DNA of 5,351 nt from an uncultured Desulfobacterales bacterium (lineage in GTDB: Bacteria > Desulfobacterota > Desulfobacteria > Desulfobacterales > JAFDCJ01). How positions within the stretch are numbered: position 1 is the first letter of the stretch; each line of letters begins with the position of its first letter. The DNA is taken from positions 1-5,351 of the forward strand of contig CALZJV010000451.1 in assembly GCA_945787595.1 (NCBI GenBank), given 5' to 3'. The notes below the pieces were generated by a model that saw only the letters and a program-made list of their open reading frames with translations, was not told the origin of the DNA and did no database searches. The position numbers and the translations under genes were made by a program. Positions 1 through 5,351 of this stretch are shown here, piece after piece.

Positions 1-230
1 ATGGCTTGAAGCGAATTAGCGATGCCTTTCAACATCCCTGCTTGAACCACTTCCCATTCAAACCCGGCTTTCCAGGCCATCACCGCAGCGACTAAAACCC
101 CTAAAAGCATGGGAATATGCGGATCGGCGCCATATACCACAATCGATATGCTGATGCCGGCAACCAGGGAAACAAGCGATAATAAGGCTTCCCAGATATG
201 AGGATCTCGTTGATCTTGTGCTTTTAACAT
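1..230 (-). CDS. nhaC: NhaC-family Na+/H+ antiporter, N-terminal part (runs off the left edge)
   Basis: Only the first 76 codons are present; the gene continues beyond base 1. The reading starts MLKAQDQRDPHIWEALLSLV and has two hydrophobic stretches, about residues 13-34 and 40-55. These are followed by a segment with W59, then GMLKGIANSLQA at 65-76. The order helix, short loop with a Pro/His-Ile-Pro turn, helix, then W...G...GI..(A/S)L is the usual start of NhaC-type antiporters, inner-membrane proteins that exchange Na+ for H+. The start ATG at 230-228 is supported by AAAGGAG at 246-240, nine bases upstream. The gene begins 113 bases after the channel fusion gene on the same strand, with no convincing terminator between, so cotranscription is possible. 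Family assignment rests on the N-terminus only; another ion-transporter-superfamily member (for example a relative of malate/lactate antiporters) cannot be excluded. Confidence 0.72.
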   Translation of the reverse strand, partial: MLKAQDQRDPHIWEALLSLVSLVAGISISIVVYGADPHIPMLLGVLVAAVMAWKAGFEWEVVQAGMLKGIANSLQA

Positions 231-343
231 AACCTTGCTCTCCTTTCATCGTTAAATGTTTTTCAGTTTCAGTTGATTTTGGGGCTGTTTTTTGACCTTT
301 TTTTCAGTGGTCTTATGGCTTAGCGGTCCTCCTCGTTGCCGAT

Positions 344-2683
344 CTAGGCATACAGGTAAACAAAAATTCCAATTGCGGCAAGAAAAAAAACCGGTTGGAA
401 CACACGACCGAACAATTCGAGCCGTTTCGCCAGTATGTCTCTACTGCGGAAATTTGCGATAAGCTCCGCGACAGAAATGACAATCCCTGACAGGATCAGG
501 GCGTAGGTAGCGAAGTAAATATAGTCTATCGCTACGAGATACCCGATATTGGGTAACTGGCTGGCGGTTTTAATGCTTAATAAAATTGCAGTCAACAGCG
601 CCGTCACGCCAAGATTCATCCGTGCCACGAATGGTGGCCCTTGGGGGGATACGAAGAGCATCGCATACCCGAGTAAAATGATGATAAACAGGGGGATCAA
701 ATTTTTAAGTACGTAGCTCTTCGCATTCCTTTCTATCTCGGTGACGACATTGAAACGAGAGTAGCCAATATCAGTATCAGCTGTGGGGTGGAACATGCGT
801 GGATTGCCAAGGGTAGAATCGGTGGCGCTGATGTCCGAAAAAACCAACACATCCTGCAGATGCCATTCTCCGGCAGGGTCGAGGATGGAATGCTTTTTAG
901 GACTCTCTACCGGGGTTTTGCCCCCGTCACGCTGCATCCCGATATCATCGGCGACGAATAAAATGCGATTACTGTTAAGTCTTTTATGCCGAAAACGGAT
1001 ACTCAATGTGTGTGAGTCAAATGGATAATCGCGAAAATTAAATGCCTCTTGGAAATCACCTTTGATTCGATATGCGCTGTATGAAATAGCATCAATACCC
1101 ATTTCCATAATGGCATCGCTGAGATGTATGTCATCGGCTGCATTGAGGAACTCTATTTTACTATAATCAAGGAACCCACTGTGCCTGAGCCACAAGTAAA
1201 AATCCGCGCTGAAAGTTCCATTTCTTGGGTCGATATTGCTGATCTCATTAATGTCTATTCCCGTATAAATCACGGTTGTCTTGTACATAAAGTGATCATC
1301 TATGGCGAGAATATTTCCCTCTTCCAACTTCTCATGTAAATCGACGATGGCTTCGGGGTTTACTATCGGCTTGAGCTGAACAGGCGCTGAGATCAGCTTG
1401 CTGTGCAAATAAACACCGAAAGGAAAGGGCTTCATGGCATTGCCGTTTTCATCAAAATAGATGCGACCGGTAACTCCTTTGTAGGCAGTTTCAAGGTCGC
1501 TGAAAGTCGTCAACTGATTGCGGATACGTTCGCGACTCTGTGCCAGATCGCCCCCCGGCTTTGCGCGCTCGATAGCCTCAACGGCGATGGCTGCCGCATC
1601 ATAACTCGTAGCAGCCAGCTGATCGGGTTCTCTGCCAAATCGCCGTTTGAATGCATGGTTGAATTGCTGTGCCTTAAAGTTACCGATGTCGCGTATAAAG
1701 AATGTTGTCGCATAAATACCATCAGTATAATGTCCGGGATTCTTCTTTCCTAAAGAAATGTCCTTAAATCTTCTTGGGAAGTTTTCCGATCCGAGTGCGT
1801 CCCCCCCAACAACCGTGAGGTCGACGCCCGCGTCTCGAATCAATCGGACCAGCTTGGCAGCTTCGTGGTCTTGGAGTCCCACAAACAAGGCCCCTGGTCT
1901 TGGATCACGCTGCAACTCCTGCGTGATCGTCTTGAGTATCCTTTCCACATCATCGGTCTCCGAATTAAGGCCCCAAACGCTTTTTATCCGAAGCCCCAGT
2001 TCGTCGGCGGCTTGCACAAAGGAGCGTTGCAGGGCGGAACCGTAAGCGTCTCGTTCAAATACGATGTTGACCGTGTCCTGTTTAAGTATCCTATTTGTAT
2101 AAATTGCAGAAAATCTTCCCTGAAAATTAGTATCCGGAACGACGCGAAAGTACCATTCGTTACCCTCGGTGACCTCAGGAGCGGTTGCACTCGCGGTTAG
2201 CGCCGGGATGCCATACTGCTTATAGATCTTCCCTCCTTCAAGGGAGATCGAGCTGTAGTAATGCCCGATCACGACCAACGCGTTGCTGTCCCGTGCAACC
2301 TCCCGAGCCCTTTCTCGAGCAATGACTTTGTTGTTTTGATCATCGTAGGCAAGAACCTCCAATTTCCTGCCGTCAACCCCTCCTCGCCGATTGATTTCCG
2401 AGACATATAGATTCACCCCATCCAACATGGCCTGTCCAGCGTCGCTGTCTTTCCCGGACAAGGGACCGATGAAGGCGAGTTGGAGCGTGTAGCGACCCGC
2501 CCAAACGCGAGCGCTAAATGAAAGCATTAGCACTCCTGCAACGAGAGCCGCGAGAGTCACTCGGAGCACACGTCCCTTTGACCCGAAGGTTGCATAAATC
2601 ACCATGATGATCTCGCCGAGACTTAATACGCTCAAGGATTTCTCAGAGCACCAACGCAGAAGGCGATATATGCAACACATCAT
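344..2683 (-). CDS. Periplasmic amino-acid-binding domain fused to a pentameric ligand-gated ion channel (pro-loop receptor)
   Basis: This 779-residue protein has two recognisable parts. After a signal sequence (hydrophobic core about 43-57, likely cleavage near A62), residues 64-440 form a type I periplasmic binding domain of the LivJ / Peripla_BP_6 kind. Evidence is IGPLSGKDSDAGQAMLDGV at the front, HYYSSISLEGGKIYKQYGIP then TASATAPEVTEG (the usual ligand-contacting Ser/Thr segment), VVGGDALGSENF at 291-302 and ATSYDAAAIAVEAIE at 358-372. Residues 465-652 are the beta-sandwich ligand-binding domain of pentameric channels. Its pro-loop, 546-560, fits the Cys-loop pattern (F548, F550, Y553, P554, D556) with both cysteines replaced (E546, L560), as is normal in bacteria. 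M1 is about 656-678, M2 688-708, M3 714-742, M4 757-778, with a short M3-M4 loop. M2 and the M2-M3 turn (LGVTALLT, then S-I-K..LP) closely resemble GABA/glycine receptor M2. Expected topology: both sensor domains periplasmic, pore in the inner membrane, C-terminus periplasmic. Separate binding proteins and channels are well known; joined they recall the layout of ionotropic glutamate receptors. Ligand and ion selectivity are unknown. Generic annotation would probably call this an ABC transporter substrate-binding protein, but no permease or ATPase gene is nearby in the window. The start is discussed separately. Confidence 0.93.
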   Translation of the reverse strand: MMCCIYRLLRWCSEKSLSVLSLGEIIMVIYATFGSKGRVLRVTLAALVAGVLMLSFSARVWAGRYTLQLAFIGPLSGKDSDAGQAMLDGVNLYVSEINRRGGVDGRKLEVLAYDDQNNKVIARERAREVARDSNALVVIGHYYSSISLEGGKIYKQYGIPALTASATAPEVTEGNEWYFRVVPDTNFQGRFSAIYTNRILKQDTVNIVFERDAYGSALQRSFVQAADELGLRIKSVWGLNSETDDVERILKTITQELQRDPRPGALFVGLQDHEAAKLVRLIRDAGVDLTVVGGDALGSENFPRRFKDISLGKKNPGHYTDGIYATTFFIRDIGNFKAQQFNHAFKRRFGREPDQLAATSYDAAAIAVEAIERAKPGGDLAQSRERIRNQLTTFSDLETAYKGVTGRIYFDENGNAMKPFPFGVYLHSKLISAPVQLKPIVNPEAIVDLHEKLEEGNILAIDDHFMYKTTVIYTGIDINEISNIDPRNGTFSADFYLWLRHSGFLDYSKIEFLNAADDIHLSDAIMEMGIDAISYSAYRIKGDFQEAFNFRDYPFDSHTLSIRFRHKRLNSNRILFVADDIGMQRDGGKTPVESPKKHSILDPAGEWHLQDVLVFSDISATDSTLGNPRMFHPTADTDIGYSRFNVVTEIERNAKSYVLKNLIPLFIIILLGYAMLFVSPQGPPFVARMNLGVTALLTAILLSIKTASQLPNIGYLVAIDYIYFATYALILSGIVISVAELIANFRSRDILAKRLELFGRVFQPVFFLAAIGIFVYLYA

Positions 2684-2688
2684 TATAT

Positions 2689-2694
2689 CTCCTT
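2689..2694 (-). promoter_or_regulatory. Ribosome binding site of the channel fusion gene
   Basis: AAGGAG lies 5 bases before the ATG at 2683-2681 and 8 bases before a second, adjacent in-frame ATG at 2680-2678. This supports the long N-terminus. A later Met (residue 27, codon 2605-2603) would give a conventional signal peptide, but only a weak GGCGAG lies before it. The second ATG has the better spacing. Confidence 0.7.
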
Positions 2695-2696
2695 AG

Positions 2697-2869
2697 TTCC
2701 TTGGGATGGAGAAGCGCCATCTTGACCACACCTGGGCCAATCCTCGGTTTTTCGTCCATCAGCTTGACGCCTTTCTTGGATGTCACGCCAGCCCATACAA
2801 AATTATTTACATTGTTGGAAATTCGCTGTTACGTATTCCTGGAACTGTCTGGATGCGTGATGAGATGAT
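2697..2869 (-). pseudogene. Decayed methylmalonyl-CoA epimerase-like remnant
   Basis: No intact gene occupies this stretch, but the minus strand read from 2771 to 2697 gives GVKLMDEKPRIGPGVVKMAL followed by LHPKE. This closely follows the C-terminal end of methylmalonyl-CoA epimerases (a VOC/glyoxalase-fold family), typically G-V-(R/K)-L-I-D-E-K-P-R-I-G-x-G-x-x-K-I-A-F-L-H-P-K. Upstream in the same frame (2822-2774) is ISNNVNNF..., comparable to the strand before it. An in-frame TAA at 2831-2829 closes this frame. In a different frame, 2869-2819 reads IISSRIQTVPGIRNSEF, which could correspond to the preceding I-S-x-x-I...G-I-H-H-I-A-F part of the family, implying a frameshift near 2819. The final family residues after H-P-K-S are absent; instead the reading runs into the ribosome binding site of the channel gene. 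No start codon with a ribosome binding site was found. I am fairly confident of the C-terminal match and unsure of the upstream part. Confidence 0.55.
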
Positions 2870-3013
2870 CCATTCGTATTCAAACAGGCTCTTAGTTGAC
2901 CATACGGCATATATTAAAACCGCATGAAATAGGTCGATGAATTTACTTTTAGGTTTTTTGCAAGTATGAATTGCCTTTGGAATAACCATCAATTTGTGGC
3001 CTCAAGAACGCTC
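2870..3013. other. Intergenic stretch with no supported gene
   Basis: Together with the remnant next to it, this makes about 330 bases without an intact gene between the lysine-rich small gene and the channel fusion. Short open frames exist on both strands here, but none has a ribosome binding site or family resemblance beyond the epimerase-like remnant. The minus-strand promoter of the channel gene may lie in this interval. An AT-rich TAATAT near 2910 on the minus strand is possible, but it has no good -35 box, so I do not call a promoter. Confidence 0.4.
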
Positions 3014-3136
3014 TTATTTCTTACCCTTGCCTTTTTTCTTTCCCTTGTTCTTGTTTTTCTTTTTCTTCTTGGCAGCTGCTTTCTTCTCTACCGCCTTCTT
3101 CGTCGCTTTCTTCTCTTTTTCCTTTTTCTTAGCCAT
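3014..3136 (-). CDS. 40-residue lysine-rich small basic protein
   Basis: The product has 23 Lys, 6 Ala and only 3 Glu among 40 residues, beginning MAKKKEKEKKATKKAVEKKA and ending in a K/G/N-rich tail, for a net charge of about +20. It has no hydrophobic segment or Cys. Composition resembles the disordered Lys/Ala-rich tails of histone H1-like and other nucleic-acid-binding proteins, so DNA, RNA or polyanion binding is a guess from charge alone; no family can be named. The start is chosen because AAAGGAG at 3149-3143 sits 6 bases before the ATG at 3136-3134 (3 bases before an adjacent in-frame ATG at 3139-3137). The frame stays open upstream to an ATG at 3271, but that one has no ribosome binding site and the extra residues look like translated leader. 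It follows the symporter gene by about 180 bases. It could also be a low-complexity frame that is not translated, although the ribosome binding site argues against this. Confidence 0.6.
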   Translation of the reverse strand: MAKKKEKEKKATKKAVEKKAAAKKKKKNKNKGKKKGKGKK

Positions 3137-3142
3137 CATAGT

Positions 3143-3149
3143 CTCCTTT
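3143..3149 (-). promoter_or_regulatory. Ribosome binding site of the lysine-rich small protein
   Basis: AAAGGAG precedes tandem ATG codons, at 3 bases for the first and 6 bases for the second. It is the main evidence that the 40-residue frame is translated, and it fixes the start well inside the longer open frame. Confidence 0.6.
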
Positions 3150-3185
3150 CTCTTTAAAAAAGATATATAAATTTGATAAGGCTGC

Positions 3186-3206
3186 GGAGACTCCCCATGA
3201 GCCTCC
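3186..3206 (-). promoter_or_regulatory. Hairpin in the leader of the lysine-rich small gene
   Basis: On the minus strand GGAGGCT and AGTCTCC can pair over 7 bp (one G-U) around the 7-base loop CATGGGG. It ends about 50 bases before the small gene's ATG. No T-run follows directly (an AT-rich stretch comes about 6 bases later), so it is not a standard terminator. It could be a leader structure or RNA-processing site between the symporter and small genes, or chance. Confidence 0.35.
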
Positions 3207-3281
3207 GATGACCCTATGCTTTCCGGAAACCACAGCCGCATACTAAATTTATCATCAGCCCTGGCTTCCATGATTAAAATG

Positions 3282-3302
3282 AAAAAACCGCGAGCTCGGC
3301 CA
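3282..3302 (-). terminator. Possible weak intrinsic terminator after the symporter gene
   Basis: Sixteen bases past the symporter stop codon, the minus strand reads TGGCCGAGCTCGCGG followed by six T. CCG/CGG can close a short stem around AGCTCG, extendable by two G-U pairs that use part of the T-run. Position and T-run fit a terminator, but the stem is short, so read-through to the lysine-rich gene is likely. Confidence 0.35.
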
Positions 3303-3317
3303 CTTCAATCCAATGCA

Positions 3318-4835
3318 TTATTTATAACGCTTGATCTCGCCGGAAGCGAGGCGGGCCTGATAGTCCTTCATGTCCACCTTTAGTTCGCCCATAAACATAT
3401 ATAGTCCAATCACATTGGTGATGGACATGGCGAAAATGGCGGCATCGGAAAAGTCGATCACCGGACCCAAGCTTGCGCTACAGCCGATCACCACGAAGAT
3501 ACAGAAAATTACCTTGTAGGATATTTCCGAGCCCTTGCTTTCACCGAACAGATAGGTCCAGCATTTCAGACCGTAATAGGACCAGGAGATCATGGTCGAA
3601 AAGGCAAACAGGAGTACGGCGCCGGCCAGCAAGGTGCCGAACCAGGGAAATACGCTCTGGAAGGCCGATGATGTCAGGGCCACACCGCTCAAGCCATCGA
3701 TTTGGTAGGCGCCGGTAATCACGATCACCATGGCGGTCATGGTACAGATGATGACGGTATCGATGAAAGGTCCCAGCATGGCCACATACCCTTCGGTGAG
3801 CGGTTCGTTGGTACGTACGGCGGCATGCGCGATGGCAGCCGAGCCCACCCCGGCCTCGTTGGAAAAGGCGGCCCGTTTCAAACCCTGAATCAACACACCG
3901 ACAATCCCCCCGGCAATGGCCTTGGGTGCGAAGGCACCCGCTATGACGACCCCTATGGCAGCCGGTATCTGGGCGATATTGACCAGTATAATGATCGCGG
4001 CCGTACCCACATATAATACGGCCATAAAGGGTACGATCTTATCGGTCACTTTGGCGATGGATTTGATGCCGCCGATGATAACCAGCCCCACCAGAATTGC
4101 CAGGATAAGTCCGAACAACCAACCGCTATCGACAAACAGCCCAAATGTATTGGAGAACATTTGATGCGCCTGATTGCCCTGGAACATGTTCCCGCCGCCC
4201 ATGGCGCCAAAGATGCACATGACAGCAAAGAACACCCCCATAGCCTTGCCCAGCCTGGGCTTGCCCTTGTCGGACATCCCCTTGCTAAGGTAGTACATGG
4301 GGCCGCCGGAGACCGTCCCATCGGGATATTCATTACGATATTTGACCGCCAGGGTACATTCGGTAAACTTGGCAGCCATGCCGAACAACCCGGCGATGAT
4401 CATCCAGAAAGTGGCGCCGGGCCCTCCCAGGCTGACCGCCACCGCGACCCCGGCGATATTGCCCAAGCCCACGGTTCCGGACAAGGCCGTGCATAAGGCC
4501 TGGAAATGAGAGACTTCACCGGGATTTTCCGGGTTTTCATAGACACCGCGCAGCAGATCGATCGAATGCTTGACCCCCTTGAATTGGACAAATTCAAATT
4601 TGATGCTCACCACAACGGCAGCGATGAGCAACCAGGCGACAATCAATGGGAAACTGACGCCGTTGATCGACACAGAGAAAAAGATCAAAGAAACAAACGG
4701 CCCCAGAGCGGTGTGAAAGATCTTGTTTACTAATGCATCAAAGCCGCCTCCGGCTTCCTCGGCAAAGGCCAACATCGGCATCAACATGAGCAGCAAAAGC
4801 GCCAAGGTGCCAATAAATATAGATTTCTTTTTCAT
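3318..4835 (-). CDS. Alanine/glycine:cation (Na+) symporter, AGCS family
   Basis: This 505-residue inner-membrane protein belongs to the AGCS family, which couples uptake of alanine, glycine or related small amino acids to Na+ (sometimes H+) entry. Family landmarks in order are GTVGLGNIAGVAVAVSLGGPG at 120-140, FWM then FGMAAKFTECTLAVKYR at 143-167, DGTVSGGPMYYLSKGM at 172-187, GAMGGGNMFQGNQ at 210-222, GLKRAAFSNEAGVGSAAIAH at 318-337, and EP..EG with FIDTVIICTMTA at 357-368. About ten or more hydrophobic segments are spread through the chain. An extra signal-like hydrophobic stretch at 6-25 ends AFA and precedes the usual start of the family; it may be a cleaved signal or an additional helix. 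The family signature around FWM usually has a Trp next; here it is Ile (I146), probably a subfamily difference. GGGAGG at 4851-4846, ten bases before the ATG, supports the start. The gene follows the UspA gene by 54 bases and is probably cotranscribed with it. Whether alanine, glycine or glutamine is preferred cannot be read from the sequence. Confidence 0.93.
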   Translation of the reverse strand: MKKKSIFIGTLALLLLMLMPMLAFAEEAGGGFDALVNKIFHTALGPFVSLIFFSVSINGVSFPLIVAWLLIAAVVVSIKFEFVQFKGVKHSIDLLRGVYENPENPGEVSHFQALCTALSGTVGLGNIAGVAVAVSLGGPGATFWMIIAGLFGMAAKFTECTLAVKYRNEYPDGTVSGGPMYYLSKGMSDKGKPRLGKAMGVFFAVMCIFGAMGGGNMFQGNQAHQMFSNTFGLFVDSGWLFGLILAILVGLVIIGGIKSIAKVTDKIVPFMAVLYVGTAAIIILVNIAQIPAAIGVVIAGAFAPKAIAGGIVGVLIQGLKRAAFSNEAGVGSAAIAHAAVRTNEPLTEGYVAMLGPFIDTVIICTMTAMVIVITGAYQIDGLSGVALTSSAFQSVFPWFGTLLAGAVLLFAFSTMISWSYYGLKCWTYLFGESKGSEISYKVIFCIFVVIGCSASLGPVIDFSDAAIFAMSITNVIGLYMFMGELKVDMKDYQARLASGEIKRYK

Positions 4836-4889
4836 ATTCGGATTTCCTCCCTTAATATTGATTAACTGTTGGGTTGCGTTTTTGGCCGG

Positions 4890-5324
4890 CTAGGGCACGA
4901 TGATTACCGGAATGTGGCTGAGCTGTATCAGCTTGGCGACCACACTGCCGAAGATCAACGTCTTGACGCTTTTCTCACCGATCCGTCCCACCACGATTTT
5001 AGTCGCACCATGCTTTTTGGAGATATAAATCAAGGAGTCGGCCACCTGACCATGGCGCACGAGGCCGGTAATCTCGAGACCTTCAGATGCGAGTGAATCC
5101 AGCATCGGGTCCATCACCCGCTCATGTACGAACTGAATATCCTCTTCGCGGTGCTTGTGACGCCGTTCGTTTTCTTCAGCGGTTTGGAAAGTGTAGGGCG
5201 ACCATTTGATTACATAAGCCAGAATCAACTTTGCCTTGCTTCGTTTGGCCTCTTTGATGGCATAATCTACGGCGCGACGATTTTCTTCGGTACCGTCAAT
5301 ACCGACTAGTATTGTTTCACTCAT
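4890..5324 (-). CDS. Universal stress protein, UspA family, ATP-binding type
   Basis: This 144-residue single-domain protein starts MSETILVGIDGTEENRRAVD, the usual first strand and D10-containing loop of the Usp fold. It ends with VVGRIGEKSVKTLIFGSV then HIPVIIVP. The nucleotide motif G-x2-G-x9-G-(S/T) is complete (G113, G116, G126, S127), so ATP binding is expected. The middle (45-70) is unusually charged, with a run of Glu, Arg and His (ENERRHKHREED). Usp proteins are cytoplasmic dimers that accumulate under stress or starvation, and some are encoded with and regulate transporters. The close placement before the symporter gene suggests a similar accessory role, which is inference. AAAGGAGG at 5340-5333, eight bases before the ATG, is a near-perfect ribosome binding site. 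The gene's promoter would lie beyond the right edge. Confidence 0.93.
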   Translation of the reverse strand: MSETILVGIDGTEENRRAVDYAIKEAKRSKAKLILAYVIKWSPYTFQTAEENERRHKHREEDIQFVHERVMDPMLDSLASEGLEITGLVRHGQVADSLIYISKKHGATKIVVGRIGEKSVKTLIFGSVVAKLIQLSHIPVIIVP

Positions 5325-5351
5325 TATCGTTTCCTCCTTTTGATTCTTTTT

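Noticed and set aside
58..249. 63-codon minus-strand open frame with an ATG at 249
   Set aside because: It overlaps the NhaC start in another frame, lacks hydrophobic or family character, and its ATG lies just upstream of the ribosome binding site that serves the NhaC start at 230.
250..343. Terminator between the channel fusion and NhaC genes
   Set aside because: Only a 4-bp GACC/GGTC pairing with an A-rich loop was found, with no T-run in the direction of transcription.
2706..2927. 73-codon plus-strand open frame
   Set aside because: It is antisense to the epimerase-like remnant, with no ribosome binding site or family resemblance seen.
2890..2930. Plus-strand TTGACC with a nearby TATATT as a promoter
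   Set aside because: The spacing is only about 8 bases and there is no plus-strand gene downstream for it to serve.
2807..2992. 61-codon minus-strand open frame as a real small gene
   Set aside because: There is no ribosome binding site, and its C-terminal part is better read as a frameshifted piece of the epimerase remnant.
3137..3271. Upstream extension of the lysine-rich frame to 85 codons
   Set aside because: There is no ribosome binding site before the ATG at 3271, and the translated extension matches the leader hairpin region rather than a protein-like sequence. The strong site is internal at 3149-3143.
3473..4733. Several plus- and minus-strand open frames inside the symporter gene
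   Set aside because: They are shadows of the GC-rich, highly conserved symporter frame, with compositions unlike proteins and no start signals.

Overview
All five supported protein genes in this window lie on the minus strand, so transcription runs from the right edge to the left. The gene set is a UspA protein, an AGCS sodium/amino-acid symporter, a long binding-protein/channel fusion and an NhaC antiporter. Together with strong AGGAG ribosome binding sites and moderate base composition, this suggests a free-living Gram-negative bacterium, possibly a marine or sediment Desulfobacterota-type organism. The lineage is inferred; no rRNA or marker gene is present.

Layout in transcription order: (1) 5324-4890, a small universal stress protein with an intact ATP-binding motif. 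(2) 54 bases later, 4835-3318, an alanine/glycine:cation symporter, probably in the same transcript. (3) A weak terminator-like site at about 3302-3282, then a leader with a 7-bp hairpin and a 40-residue, extremely lysine-rich small protein at 3136-3014. (4) About 330 bases without an intact gene. These contain what reads as a decayed, frameshifted remnant of a methylmalonyl-CoA epimerase gene, ending at the ribosome binding site of the next gene. (5) 2683-344, a 779-residue protein joining a type I periplasmic amino-acid-binding domain to a complete pentameric ligand-gated ion channel (pro-loop / Cys-loop superfamily: beta-sandwich plus M1-M4). (6) 113 bases later, from 230 off the left edge, the first 76 codons of an NhaC-type Na+/H+ antiporter.

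The channel fusion is the centrepiece. Its architecture puts an amino-acid-type sensor in the periplasm directly on a neurotransmitter-receptor-like channel. It is flanked by a sodium-coupled amino-acid importer and a sodium/proton antiporter. A reasonable hypothesis is that the locus links sensing of an external amino acid to ion flux and sodium-coupled uptake. The ligand, the ion selectivity and any functional link between neighbours are inferred, not shown by the sequence.
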